Of a DNA stretch of 64,000 nt, positions 16,024 to 25,656 are shown one piece after another. How positions within the stretch are numbered: position 1 is the stretch's first letter; each line of letters starts with the position of its first letter. Origin of the DNA: JABDQA01 sp963759125 (lineage in GTDB: Bacteria > Desulfobacterota > Desulfobulbia > Desulfobulbales > Desulfocapsaceae). Position numbers and translations under genes: made by a program. The notes beneath the pieces were generated by a model that saw nothing but the letters and a program-made list of their open reading frames with translations, had not been told where the DNA came from and did not search any database. The DNA is taken from positions 434,001 through 498,000 of the forward strand of contig CAVWXN010000005.1 of assembly GCA_963759125.1 (NCBI GenBank), in the 5' to 3' direction.

Positions 16024-17709
16024 TTATCTGACGCCGTGTACTTCCGAGGCCAGATGTTTTCTGATTTCTTCAGGTGTATCCGGCGTCGCCAAGGATACTA
16101 CGATATTGGCAACAATTGCAAGCGGTGCGGCGATCCAGGCAAAATACCAGGGATTCAGCCAGTAGCCGACAAATGCTGCGCCGGGAAGTGCAACTCCAAA
16201 TTTACCGCAGATAAAGTATACCAATGCAATCGCGGTAAAGGCGGCACCGACGAGGATGCTCGCCCAGGCTCCTTCACGGTTCGAGCGACTCCACCAGATG
16301 CCCATCAGGAACAATGGGAAGATGGTGCAGCCGGCGATGGAGAAGGCCAGGGCAACAAGCTGGGCAACCAGGGCCAGCTTCAGCAGGGCAACCACCATGA
16401 CGCCTATTGCCATGGCAATGGTTGCTACACGGGCCGCAAGTATTTGTGACTTGCCTGATGCCTCCGGATTGAAAACCCGGTAGTAGATATCGTTGGAAAA
16501 GGCCGACGATCCTGCTACCAACAATCCTGAAACCGTTGAGAATGCCGCTGAGACAGCACCGGCGGCAAGGAATCCAACGATAACCGGATTTACGTTTCCA
16601 AGTTGAGCGGTGTACACAACGATCGCATCTGAGGCCAGCTTTCCAACTTCAGGGTTGGCAGACAGGATTCTACCGAAAGCGGCATACAGGGGCGCGGTCC
16701 AGTAGAGCAGACAGATGAAGAACAGACCCCAGGTAACCGACCAGCGGGCATCACTGGGCTTGGGCACAACATAGAACTTCTGGATAACATGCGGCAGACC
16801 GGCCGTACCAATCATCAGGGCAAAACAGGTTGCCATCCATTGGAAAAAGGTCTTGCCCGTTGCCGGATCCCAGGGCATTGCATACTCTGGCTGGGGCACC
16901 GTCTGCATCGCATGCCCGAGAGAGGTGACGAATGGTGTCGCATTACCGGCAACGATATCCGATACCACCCTCCCGTAGCCGAGTTGCGGAAGCAGCCAGA
17001 AATAGTCGAACTTGAAAGTCAGGATAAAGGCCGGAATCAGAAAGGCAGTAATCAGGATGATGTATTGAACGATCTGATTCTTGGTAACCCCCAGCATGCC
17101 TGAAATGATAACGTAACCGAGAACGACCGTACCACCGACAATAACCGAGGTGGAATAATTCATCCCCATGATCCACTTGAACATCAGACCGATACCGCCA
17201 AACTGGCCGACGCAATAGCAGAACGATATGAAAATTGCAATCAACGCGGTGAATACCCGCAGGCCTGACGAGTAGTAACGATCGCCGATAAAGTCAGTGG
17301 CTGTGTATTTACCGAATCTTCTGATCTGCGAGGCCATCAGCAGCAGCAGCAGACAGTAGCCGCCGGTCCAGCCGACCACGTAGGAGAGGCCGTGATAACC
17401 CGAGCCGTACATGATTCCCGCCATCCCCAGAAATGAGGCGGCCGACATCCAGTTCGAGGCGATGGCCGCGCCCGAACCGACACGCGATATGGATCGGCCC
17501 GCAGCGTAGTAGCCTTCTGTTCCCTCGGCTTTGTTCATGAATCCGACAACAATGAATAATAAAATCGTTGCCAGCAGAATGATTGCCGGTATCGTTTTGA
17601 ATCCACCCTCGAGGGCCGCGCCGCTCGCGGCAAAAGCTGGAATCGCAACGAGTAGGATCGCCGACAAAAAGATAAAAAACGATAGTGCTCTAAATGTGAT
17701 TCTTTTCAT
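16024..17709 (-). CDS. Sodium:solute symporter, acetate permease (ActP) type
   Basis: 561 residues: a cleavable-looking N-terminal signal (ending AIPAFAASG) and about 13 hydrophobic helices. Segments such as GYYAAGRSISRVGSGAAIAS, the WMSAASFLGMAG motif and the long Gly/Ala-rich helices place it in the SSS family close to ActP-type acetate/pyruvate permeases. The substrate cannot be read from sequence alone. The upstream gene at 17722 overlaps functionally the place usually held by a DUF4212/DUF485 small subunit, and a cNMP/CBS/DUF294 regulator lies upstream, the usual companions of such permeases. Confidence 0.88.
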   Translation of the reverse strand: MKRITFRALSFFIFLSAILLVAIPAFAASGAALEGGFKTIPAIILLATILLFIVVGFMNKAEGTEGYYAAGRSISRVGSGAAIASNWMSAASFLGMAGIMYGSGYHGLSYVVGWTGGYCLLLLLMASQIRRFGKYTATDFIGDRYYSSGLRVFTALIAIFISFCYCVGQFGGIGLMFKWIMGMNYSTSVIVGGTVVLGYVIISGMLGVTKNQIVQYIILITAFLIPAFILTFKFDYFWLLPQLGYGRVVSDIVAGNATPFVTSLGHAMQTVPQPEYAMPWDPATGKTFFQWMATCFALMIGTAGLPHVIQKFYVVPKPSDARWSVTWGLFFICLLYWTAPLYAAFGRILSANPEVGKLASDAIVVYTAQLGNVNPVIVGFLAAGAVSAAFSTVSGLLVAGSSAFSNDIYYRVFNPEASGKSQILAARVATIAMAIGVMVVALLKLALVAQLVALAFSIAGCTIFPLFLMGIWWSRSNREGAWASILVGAAFTAIALVYFICGKFGVALPGAAFVGYWLNPWYFAWIAAPLAIVANIVVSLATPDTPEEIRKHLASEVHGVR

Positions 17710-17721
17710 TTTCGGTTCCTC

Positions 17722-18429
17722 CTATTCGAATGACTGTTCCATTCCGTGCTTTTTCATCATCTTGTCCATCACTCCGCAGTACCAAAGGCAGATAAGAACA
17801 AAGACCGTCAGGGTGACGAGTGCGGTGAAAAAGTAATGAAACGGGAAACCGAAAACGATTGAATCGGTGAGTACCGATTGATTGTGAATGAAGTACTTAT
17901 CCATCAGGGGCTTTGTCGCCGGATCATACATGACCAATTTATCCGGGGTAACAGCGGTCAACGCAAAAGGTACAACAGCCATCATGGCCTTGTTCTCAGC
18001 TATCCCCAAGGCCGCATGAATAAACCCGGCTTCCATGGCCTCGCCGGAACCCGCCTTACCTGCCAGGTCAAGCAGCATTTGCTGCTCGGCGCCGGCAAGC
18101 GCGTTGTGAGCTGTTGAGGTGAAGGCCACTTTCAACTGCTCGTTCTGCAGCAGTGCAGCGCTTTTGCCAAGCATGGCCAGGTAGAAACTGGCTGCCTTGG
18201 CCATTTCCTCTGGTGATGCACTCCCATCGGTGAGTTTGGGAGCAATCTCCTGGAATTCAACATAAACGGCCTCGGGGGTCGGGGTTTCCATTATTCTGAG
18301 GAGAATCTGGAACCCATACGTTACAACACCCCAGATGACCAGCCCAATGACAATTGCGCGGATATTCTCCTTTAGGAATGGTGTTGATGGTTTGAAAAAG
18401 TTAACGTTATAACTCTTACTTTCTTCCAT
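17722..18429 (-). CDS. Symporter accessory membrane protein, DUF4212-like with a large inserted domain
   Basis: 235 residues. The first helix (residues about 22-45, NIRAIVIGLVIWGVVTYGFQ) and the last helix with its basic tail (FHYFFTALVTLTVFVLICLW, then MDKMMKKHG) look like the two halves of the roughly 90-residue DUF4212 subunit that accompanies ActP-type symporters. Between them sit about 150 extra residues, Ala-rich and helical, which would lie outside the membrane. It is 12 bases upstream of the symporter in the same unit. The DUF4212 relation is my inference from pattern and position. Confidence 0.6.
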   Translation of the reverse strand: MEESKSYNVNFFKPSTPFLKENIRAIVIGLVIWGVVTYGFQILLRIMETPTPEAVYVEFQEIAPKLTDGSASPEEMAKAASFYLAMLGKSAALLQNEQLKVAFTSTAHNALAGAEQQMLLDLAGKAGSGEAMEAGFIHAALGIAENKAMMAVVPFALTAVTPDKLVMYDPATKPLMDKYFIHNQSVLTDSIVFGFPFHYFFTALVTLTVFVLICLWYCGVMDKMMKKHGMEQSFE

Positions 18430-19020
18430 TTTTCTCCTCCTTTTGAATGACTGCGTTCCATGCTCCCGGTCAACTCGCGTTTCCCGGAAAACAGCCTGCT
18501 CCCCGAACAGCGTTTATGTAAAGATGTCCGGAAGACCAATGGGCGCTCGTACTCCGTCCTTTCAGTCTGCCGGACAGGCCACGCAATAGAAAAATGTCAG
18601 ACAACCCGGTGCGCTTCTCCACCCTTATCCCAGTATCGTGGTAAAAGCATCTGGATGGGTAATTATCCACCCATCCAGTAACAACAGTTTAGAATAATAA
18701 ATGATATTATTCATCACTTTTTTTTATCATGAGCGATTTTGTTGCTTCCCAACAACAAAATTTATATATTCTGATGCAAATAAACCCTTTTATTACAGAT
18801 AATTAAAGACAAACAATCGAAAGGTTAAAAAAATCACTTTTTAGAGCCGCAATGATATATCCACAACGTAGGAATCTGCTAGAATTACCTTTCCGTGCCA
18901 TTGATATCTGCGTAGCAAATTCAGCCAACCGTCAGTATCGTCAGATACTGGTCATGAGTTCTGGAAGCGTCTGAGTAAAAATGAATGGGAAATTCTTTAC
19001 GATCTTCTGATTGATCGTGT
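18430..19020. other. Intergenic region upstream of the symporter operon, with a hairpin at 18651-18678
   Basis: This 590-base gap probably contains the promoter of the minus-strand symporter operon. It has one clear hairpin, CTGGATGGGT-N8-ACCCATCCAG (18651-18678), without a convincing T tract on either side. An AT-rich stretch runs from 18680 to 18840. A plus-strand reading from 18852 to 19024 could be a short broken frame, but I do not recognise it. Confidence 0.5.
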
Positions 19021-20925
19021 TTAAGCAGTCCTGCCGGTGAAATCCATGCTCATCTTCTGTTGAATCCCCTCGATCCGTTTGAAGATCTCTTTGAGCATGG
19101 TCTGGTCTATCCGGGTGAGATTTTTGGGGTTGATGAAGTTGTCGGCGCGGCCCCCTTCCTCGGCGATCGCGGTAATCTGACGAATAAAGCGAAGATTCAT
19201 AAGGTACTGATAAGACTGGACTATATCCTCGTATTCCTCTTTGGTTAAAACCCGTTTGTCACGGATTTTTTCGAGCCGCTCCAGCGTGTTGGTCTCCCGG
19301 ATGCCGTGCTTGAGTGCATAGAGCCTGGCAAAATCGATGATCGGCATCATGGCCCGTTTGATGTCAAAGGTATCCTTCTGTTCACCCTTGGACTGGACCA
19401 CGATATTTCTGAAAAAACCCAGTGGGGGCCTGATATTTAGTGCGTTCTCAGCCATATATTTAAAAAAGAAGCCGGTCCATTTATCCAGGGATGCGTAAAG
19501 AAAATCACTCAACTCGGCCGTCAATTCCCTGGATCCCCAGGCCCACCTGAAATCGAAAAAGATTGATGAATAAAGCAGAACTTCAGGTGTTTCGGCATCT
19601 ATCCATCTGGCAAAATAATCTTTCCAAACCGAGAGAGGCTGACACCAGTCGGGATTCTGGGCCATGTTGTTGCCCTCACAGAAGTCGAAGCCGGCCTGAT
19701 CGAGCCAGCCGCAGATATCTGCGGCCAGGTCGAGGAAATATCTGCTGGCCAGCTCCCTCTGCTGATCATCTTCGGGATCCTCATAAATGATGGCATTGTC
19801 CTGGTCGGTCTTCAGGGTCTGTTCGTTGCGCCCTTCACTGCCCATGACGACAAAGGCAAAACGACATGGGGGCGGACCGGCTTTATCGACCGCAAAACCG
19901 ACGATCTTCTCCAGAACGGCATCGGCCACCTTGGTGATGAGGCTGGTCAGTGTTTCCGGCTGGGCTCCGTTCTTGATTGGCTCGAAGAGCAGGCCGGGCA
20001 GCCGGCTGTGAATATTTATTAGCTGGTCCGGCGACGAGGCGTGGTTGATTTCCTGAATCAGGAAATAGGAAGATCTGCTTTGTTCGGTGATGATCCTCCG
20101 ATAGTTGAGCATGCCGGAAATATCGTCATTGTCGTTCGAGACAGGCAGATGGGATATTCCTTTCTGGACCATCAAAAGGTATGCCTCGAAGAGTTGCGCA
20201 TCCTCCGGCAGGGTGATGAGCGGCGCCGACATAATCTCCGATACGGTCGCATCCTTGCTGAAATCGGTGGCCACCACCCGCTTCCTTAGATCCTCATCGG
20301 TGATGATGCCCTGAAAACTTCCCTGGTCGTTCTGGACCAGCAGATACCCCGTGTTCTCCTCGGTCATCTTGCCGGCGGCGTCCCTGATGCTCATCGCCGC
20401 GGGACAGCTCAGAAGGATTGGATTATGAATCGAATAGATACGCTGCTGAAAAAAAGGTGAAGTTCTCTCGGTGGGCTCCACCTGCCGGGAGATCATTTCT
20501 GCATACGATCTGTCCAGCATCTTCTTGCCGAAGGTGTTGGTAAAAAATTCCTTGAAATCCTCGAATTCTTCGCAAAGCTCGAGAAAGATCGCGGCCGGGA
20601 GTTTATAAAACGTCGTGTCCTCGGTAATTTTCATGGTTCTGACGGCCCGGGCTCTGTTGAGCAGAATCGAGATACCGCCGAAGCAATCCCCCTCGGACAG
20701 TATGCGGCGCAGGGTCTTCTCGCCGTCTTTCTCGTAGTAGATTTCAGCCGAGCCTTCGGCCACCACCCAGAGCGAGGTTACTTTGGTTTTCCCGCGGATG
20801 AATCTAACTTCGTTTCTCTCAGCTTTTTCCTCGGAAAAATGTTGGCGCAGCTCGTCCATCTTCTGCGCCGGCAGAAAGGAAAACGGGGGCGCCTGGGCTA
20901 TGGCGGTCAGGTCGATATTCACCAT
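19021..20925 (-). CDS. cNMP-binding/CBS/DUF294 nucleotidyltransferase-like protein
   Basis: 634 residues. Cyclic-nucleotide-binding-like domain (about 15-135), paired CBS domains (about 165-290, with GYLLVQNDQGSFQGIITDED), then a DUF294 nucleotidyltransferase-like domain with GSEGRNEQT at 362 and the acidic pair TDQDNA, and a DUF294 C-terminal helical domain. Such proteins regularly lie beside ActP/DUF4212 genes and are thought to signal nutrient or energy state; the enzymatic activity is not established. The symporter operon lies downstream on the same strand after a 590-base gap, so it is probably a separate but related unit. Confidence 0.88.
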   Translation of the reverse strand: MVNIDLTAIAQAPPFSFLPAQKMDELRQHFSEEKAERNEVRFIRGKTKVTSLWVVAEGSAEIYYEKDGEKTLRRILSEGDCFGGISILLNRARAVRTMKITEDTTFYKLPAAIFLELCEEFEDFKEFFTNTFGKKMLDRSYAEMISRQVEPTERTSPFFQQRIYSIHNPILLSCPAAMSIRDAAGKMTEENTGYLLVQNDQGSFQGIITDEDLRKRVVATDFSKDATVSEIMSAPLITLPEDAQLFEAYLLMVQKGISHLPVSNDNDDISGMLNYRRIITEQSRSSYFLIQEINHASSPDQLINIHSRLPGLLFEPIKNGAQPETLTSLITKVADAVLEKIVGFAVDKAGPPPCRFAFVVMGSEGRNEQTLKTDQDNAIIYEDPEDDQQRELASRYFLDLAADICGWLDQAGFDFCEGNNMAQNPDWCQPLSVWKDYFARWIDAETPEVLLYSSIFFDFRWAWGSRELTAELSDFLYASLDKWTGFFFKYMAENALNIRPPLGFFRNIVVQSKGEQKDTFDIKRAMMPIIDFARLYALKHGIRETNTLERLEKIRDKRVLTKEEYEDIVQSYQYLMNLRFIRQITAIAEEGGRADNFINPKNLTRIDQTMLKEIFKRIEGIQQKMSMDFTGRTA

Positions 20926-21005
20926 GTCAGCAGATACATTCTCAGCGCTGCAGAACTATTGTCGGTCTGCATAAAGGATTCAAAATTCCCTGGTTGTTTC
21001 CTGAG

Positions 21006-21140
21006 CCATTTGCAAAACGATCTTTTCGCCCAAACTCTGCGTTATGCTCGAAATTTTATCCTCGAAATATCAATCATATGCCTGTGGTAAAATTTCTCGC
21101 ATACCTTGATTTTGAACTAAAATCTTAGTTTTGCAAAAGG
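21006..21140. repeat. Interspersed repeat, copy A (shares core with the MITE at 49192)
   Basis: Reverse-complement reading contains GCGAGAAATTTTACC, CACAGGCATAT and GAGGATAAAATTTCGAG in the same order and spacing as the element at 49192-49337. The core, about 75 bases, is itself a loose inverted repeat (CGAGAAATTTTA versus TAAAATTTCGAG). Ends of this copy carry a different short inverted repeat built on TTTGCAAAAC. It fills most of the gap between the DUF294 gene and the hybrid kinase. Confidence 0.75.
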
Positions 21141-21216
21141 CTCTCCTTATAAAGATATATTTTTCATCAGGGGTCAACAAATCAGTGGCCGTCGACTCCA
21201 AATCCGCCATCGACTT

Positions 21217-23124
21217 TCAGTCCTCTTCCAGGGTTTGCCTGATTGCCCTGCTCACCACCGGCAGGGTCACCGGTTTTTCAAGAATAGTCTTAATTCCCAG
21301 CGCTTTGGCCTCAGAAACCTGCTGACTCTCTGAGAAACCGCTGACCACCAGGGCTTTTTGGGCGGGATTGATGTCGAGTATTTTTCGATAGAGCTGACAA
21401 CCGTCGATGTCGCCTTCCATAATCATGTCGAGGATCACCAGGTCGACCCGGCAGGAACGCAGAAACCCCAACGCCTGTTCGCTGCTGGTCGCGCCAAAAG
21501 CCTTGTAGCCCAAGCTACCCAGCATTTTCTGCATGGTCTGGTTCTGCTCCGCCTCATCGTCCACCAGCAGAATGGTCTCTCCTCCGCCATTTTCCTGCTT
21601 TCTCTGCTCAAGCAATTGGGCGGCTGGCTCTTGGCCGGAGGCCGGCAGGTAGACATCAAAGCGGGTGCCGCGCTCATCGCTGGAGGCCTCCACCCAGCCG
21701 TCGCTCTCCATTGCACTATTCCATACAATGGCAAGACCGAGCCCGGTTCCGCTGCGACCGCTTTTTTTGGTGGAGTAGAAAGGATCGAATATGTGTTCGA
21801 GATCTTCAGCGTTGATGCCTTCGCCGTTGTCGGAAATGGTCATTTTGACATAGTTGCCGACCCGCATCGACTGATCCCGCATCACCGGATTGGCAAACCT
21901 GCAGTTTTCGGTGCTGATCCGGATAATACCATCGTGGCCGATCGCCTCCAGTCCATTGCCGATCAAATTGAGCAATATTTTATGGATGCGCGGGGCGGAG
22001 CAGAGGCAGCTGTGCAGATCGGTCTGCAGTCCGGTGTCGATTATTACTCCGGGGTAGGCCGAGAGCCGCTCGTTATGTTCGATCGATTCCAGATGGGAGA
22101 TGATCTGCTCGTTGAGGTCAATGGGCGGCGGTTTGGTCTTCTTGCCCCGGGCCACCGATACCAGGTCCGCAACCACTGCCACGGCGCGTTTTCCGGCTTC
22201 CTGAATTTTCTTGATTTCCTGGTAATAGGGATCCTGTTCGCGCATCTGTTTGAGCAGGATTTCCGGGTAACTGACTACCGCAGTGAGGATATTGTTCAGA
22301 TCATGGGCCACTGAACCGGCCATCAACCCAAGGGCCTCCAGTCTGTTCGCCCTGGCCAGTTTCTCCTGCAGAGCCAGCTTCTCCTTCTCATTGCGGACCC
22401 GCTCGCTGATGTCCCTGAGTACCCATATTCTGGCCGGCCGACCGAGATATTCCATCGATCGGTGTCTCACTTCAACCGGAAAATTTGAGCCGCTTTTTCT
22501 CAGCCCCGTGGCTTCAGCGCTGTATGCTGCATCCTCAGTAGAATCTCCATCCATTTCCTGCAAGGAGCCCCCGACCATGAGCGATTCCGGAAAAGGCTGG
22601 TCGATTAACTCCTCTTTGGTGTAGCCAAACATCTGAAAAAATTGGCTGTTGCCCTCGATGAGCACATCATTTTCGACCACCGCGATCCCTTCCCACCCGG
22701 CTTCCGCCAGCACCTGGAATCTGGCCTCGCTAAGTCTCAGATCTTTGCGCAGCCGGTTGTGCGCGACCGCCTTGTCGAGGACTTTGAGCAGATGCTCGTG
22801 GTTGATCGGTTTGGCGAGAAAATCGTAGGCACCCTGCTTCATTGCCTGGACTGCTGTTTCCACCGTATTGAGACCGGTGAGCATGATGGCACTGGTGTCT
22901 GGACAGTCGGTGGTAATGAACTCAGCCAAATCGCAGCCCGACATGTCGGGCAGGCCGACATCAAGCAGGGCTATATCGAAATCTTTTTCCTCAAGCAGCT
23001 GCTTGGCTGCAGAGCCGGTAAGCGCCCGAGCGCAGGAGTACTCGTAATGATCGAGCACACTCTGCAGGCCATCGATGAACCTCTCTTCATCATCAACCAG
23101 CAATATCGCAACTTTATCCTTCAT
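21217..23124 (-). CDS. Hybrid sensor kinase, REC-PAS-HisKA-HATPase-REC
   Basis: 635 residues from the Met that begins the receiver domain (ATG at 23124); a longer in-frame start at 23196 would lie inside the upstream gene and adds no domain. Receiver 1 (about 5-120, ILLVDDEERF, LLDVGLPD), PAS (about 135-260), His kinase with AGSVAHDLNNIL, the ATPase boxes DNGEGI and GTGLGLAIVW, and a C-terminal receiver with ILLVDDEAEQ and LVILDMIM. It lies 16 bases after the HDOD kinase and is probably cotranscribed. No DNA-binding output, so it likely acts through phosphorelay to another regulator. Confidence 0.9.
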   Translation of the reverse strand: MKDKVAILLVDDEERFIDGLQSVLDHYEYSCARALTGSAAKQLLEEKDFDIALLDVGLPDMSGCDLAEFITTDCPDTSAIMLTGLNTVETAVQAMKQGAYDFLAKPINHEHLLKVLDKAVAHNRLRKDLRLSEARFQVLAEAGWEGIAVVENDVLIEGNSQFFQMFGYTKEELIDQPFPESLMVGGSLQEMDGDSTEDAAYSAEATGLRKSGSNFPVEVRHRSMEYLGRPARIWVLRDISERVRNEKEKLALQEKLARANRLEALGLMAGSVAHDLNNILTAVVSYPEILLKQMREQDPYYQEIKKIQEAGKRAVAVVADLVSVARGKKTKPPPIDLNEQIISHLESIEHNERLSAYPGVIIDTGLQTDLHSCLCSAPRIHKILLNLIGNGLEAIGHDGIIRISTENCRFANPVMRDQSMRVGNYVKMTISDNGEGINAEDLEHIFDPFYSTKKSGRSGTGLGLAIVWNSAMESDGWVEASSDERGTRFDVYLPASGQEPAAQLLEQRKQENGGGETILLVDDEAEQNQTMQKMLGSLGYKAFGATSSEQALGFLRSCRVDLVILDMIMEGDIDGCQLYRKILDINPAQKALVVSGFSESQQVSEAKALGIKTILEKPVTLPVVSRAIRQTLEED

Positions 23125-23140
23125 AACAAGACGATTCGGC

Positions 23141-25285
23141 TTACTCCTTTCTGGTGGGTAGGACGATTTCAAACACGGTTCCCCGGTCCGCTTCACTGGT
23201 GCAGATTATCCTGCCGCCCAGATCACCAACTGCCTTACTGACAATGGACAGACCAAGTCCGGAATGACCGATGCCCTTGGTGGAGATAAAGGGGGTATAG
23301 AGATTGTCTTTGACCACCTCGGGCAGACCCGGGCCGTTATCCTCCACCCTGATGATGATGTCGCCCTCAGCCTCGCTGCCGGACCGCTTGTCATAGCTCG
23401 TCGTAACGACCACCCTGCCGCTGCCGCCCATCGCTTCGCTGGCATTCTTCAGCAGATTGATGACGATCTGTTTGATCCCGTCCGGCGATGTCCTGATCAG
23501 CGGCAGCTCGGCCTCGGGGGTGAACACGACTTCGGTTGCCGAGGCGCTGAGAAAGGAGGATTTGACGAGTTGCACAATGTCTGAGACGATGTTGTTGACA
23601 TTGGTCAGATCGGAGGTTGAAAATGAAGCCTGGGCAAAGGTGTCGAGTTGATTGATCATCGCCGAAATACGGTCGATCTCCTCCGAGATGATGCCCAGTT
23701 CCTTTTTTATGTTATCCTCATCGGCCACCTTCAGCTTCAGCGTGGCCAGATAATTGTGAATTATACCCAGGGGATTGTTGACCTCATGGGCAAATTTTCT
23801 GGCCGTCATGGAAATGGCCGCCTGGCGTTCGGCCTCTACATCTTCGACTTTCCTGGCCTTTATTTGATCAAGGTAAAGACTCATGCCGGCCTGCTGAGCA
23901 ATGGTCTTGAGCAGCCGGTAGTCGTTTTTCGACAATTCACTCATTGGTTCGGGCAAGCCGACCAGCACCAGACCTACTTCCTGCTTTTCAGCCGCCAGCG
24001 GAATCAGCGCCACAACCCGGCAGCCGAGGGCGGAAAGCACCTGTCGATCGGCAAGATTCTCCTGCTCATCGCTTTCTTTGAGGTAGTCAAGCGAGCGGAA
24101 ACGGAAGGCCTTGACAATTCGGCTGCTGCTTTTCTGAATCGGCAGGATCAATTCCAGGCTGAGGCTGTACAGCTTGTTCGAAGACGAAGTCCGGCCGCTC
24201 AGCAGGACCTCGTCCCGGTCCGGCAAAAGCAGTAAGGTTCGGTCAAAGCCGAAGAGTACGTTCAGCGACTGCTCAAAGGCCCTGATCATCGCGTCGCTGT
24301 CTTCCGCCTGGGTCATATTCTCAAGAAAGCCGGAAAGCAGGGATATGCCTTTAATCCGCGAGGCCAGAGTGGTATGAAGGGTGGCGCCGTCCTCGGCCAC
24401 GATTATTGTTCTCCCCTCCGGCCCGTCAGCGGCTGAGGATGATTGCACGACTATTCCCAGCTCAGAACTGATCTGCTGGATCTCTTCATTGGCTCCGTCG
24501 ATTATTCGATCCAGCTCTTCACCACCGAGATCGAGCAGCAGGTCGACAACCTCCCGGGCTCGATTCTGATCTCCATCTTTGCTGAGCTCGTTGGCCGCAT
24601 AAACGATCTTGACCAGCGGGAACGCGCCCTTCACTCTGTCCGCGGTCTCGTGATGATAGCTGATGGCATCGCCTATCAGTGAGTTAAGGTGCCAGTCGGC
24701 CACCAGCCAGGCCCCAATCTCGGGGTGGGTCGCGCCGATATGGTTCTGCTCGGCTTCAAGCAAATCCTGCTGCTGCAGGGATTCGGCGACCACCGATTCA
24801 TATTGTTCAGGATAGGCGGAAACCAGTACCAGCTTGCCGAGATCATGCAGCAATCCGCCCAGATAGGCGTCATCAGGGTTCGCCTGTCCGGTATGATCAG
24901 CCATCCGCCGTGACAGGCTGGCACATTTGAGGCTATGGTGCCAGAAGGTGTGAATGTTGAAATATTTTAGCTCGTTGAAGCGTTCGCTGTTGAATACCTG
25001 ATGGACGGCTGCGGTCACCGCCATGTTCTTCACTGAATTGGCGCCGAGATAGACCACCGCCTGGTCCACCCCGCTGTAGGTGGTTTTCAGTCCGAAGTAA
25101 GCGGAATTGACCAGCTGCAGTACCTTGTAGCTCAGGGAGGGGTCCTTGTCGATCAAAGAGGCAACCTGGGTCAGTGGGGTTGCTTCGTTATCGCACGCTT
25201 CCAGAAGCCTGACGAGTATTTCCGGCAGGACCGGCACATGACCCGACTCCTTTATCCTGTAAAAGAGTGTTTCCCTGGTGGACAT
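23141..25285 (-). CDS. HDOD-GAF sensor histidine kinase
   Basis: 714 residues. N-terminal HDOD domain (about 10-205; VPVLPEILVRLLE, LQLVNSAYFGL, LGGLLHDLGKLVL), a GAF-like region (about 320-480), then a kinase with FAHEVNNPLGIIHNY, N-box NLLKNASEAM, DNGPGLP and GHSGLGLSIV. HDOD domains are signalling modules related to HD phosphohydrolases. It probably passes phosphate to the receiver domains of the following hybrid kinase. Divergent from the plus-strand kinase at 25657. Confidence 0.9.
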   Translation of the reverse strand: MSTRETLFYRIKESGHVPVLPEILVRLLEACDNEATPLTQVASLIDKDPSLSYKVLQLVNSAYFGLKTTYSGVDQAVVYLGANSVKNMAVTAAVHQVFNSERFNELKYFNIHTFWHHSLKCASLSRRMADHTGQANPDDAYLGGLLHDLGKLVLVSAYPEQYESVVAESLQQQDLLEAEQNHIGATHPEIGAWLVADWHLNSLIGDAISYHHETADRVKGAFPLVKIVYAANELSKDGDQNRAREVVDLLLDLGGEELDRIIDGANEEIQQISSELGIVVQSSSAADGPEGRTIIVAEDGATLHTTLASRIKGISLLSGFLENMTQAEDSDAMIRAFEQSLNVLFGFDRTLLLLPDRDEVLLSGRTSSSNKLYSLSLELILPIQKSSSRIVKAFRFRSLDYLKESDEQENLADRQVLSALGCRVVALIPLAAEKQEVGLVLVGLPEPMSELSKNDYRLLKTIAQQAGMSLYLDQIKARKVEDVEAERQAAISMTARKFAHEVNNPLGIIHNYLATLKLKVADEDNIKKELGIISEEIDRISAMINQLDTFAQASFSTSDLTNVNNIVSDIVQLVKSSFLSASATEVVFTPEAELPLIRTSPDGIKQIVINLLKNASEAMGGSGRVVVTTSYDKRSGSEAEGDIIIRVEDNGPGLPEVVKDNLYTPFISTKGIGHSGLGLSIVSKAVGDLGGRIICTSEADRGTVFEIVLPTRKE

Positions 25286-25505
25286 AGAGGATAGAGAGCA
25301 GCTTCAGCGTTATCGGTTTATAGGTGAGGTTCCCTCTGCCGCTTGAACAACACGGTTGTGTTACCATTAATAGCATAATTTACAAACCCTTTCTATATCT
25401 TAGCCGCCCCCGGGGAAATGGCGGTAAAACTTTAGCCTCAGAGAGGTATCGTTGCACCCGGATCCGAAACCGGCCGACAATCAGTCGCTTGCCTGTTGAT
25501 GAATC

Positions 25506-25522
25506 GGGCGTAAAAGTTGCAT
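25506..25522 (+). promoter_or_regulatory. Sigma-54 promoter of the 25657 kinase unit
   Basis: GGGCGTAAAAGTTGCAT has GG at 25507-25508 and GC at 25519-25520, exactly ten bases apart, with a full TTGCAT -12 element. It lies 135 bases before the kinase start. The gene two places downstream encodes a sigma-54 activator, making autoregulation plausible. Confidence 0.65.
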
Positions 25523-25555
25523 GTTTTTCAGCAAAGCGAAGCAATCAGGATCACG

Positions 25556-25569
25556 CCACATAATTGTGG
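25556..25569. promoter_or_regulatory. Palindrome CCACA-N4-TGTGG, probable activator site
   Basis: CCACATAATTGTGG is a perfect dyad with the same arms as the sites at 30335 and 36090. Here it lies just downstream of the predicted sigma-54 promoter, and a poorer copy, CCACACAAGTGGTG, follows at 25609-25622, 53 bases further. Likely bound by the NtrC-type protein encoded at 28478. Confidence 0.65.
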
Positions 25570-25608
25570 TATAATTAGTCAGGAAACGTCCGGGCAGAGA
25601 GATACTCG

Positions 25609-25622
25609 CCACACAAGTGGTG
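25609..25622. promoter_or_regulatory. Degenerate copy of the CCACA-N4-TGTGG site
   Basis: CCACACAAGTGGTG keeps the left arm and the CAAG centre of the strong sites but has two mismatches in the right arm. Located 35 bases before the kinase start. Confidence 0.45.
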
Positions 25623-25656
25623 CATTGTCTGAAACTTCAAAAGCTGGGTACCAACC

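Noticed and set aside
21358..22314. 318-codon plus-strand ORF
   Set aside because: Antisense to the hybrid kinase, whose ATPase and receiver motifs are intact.
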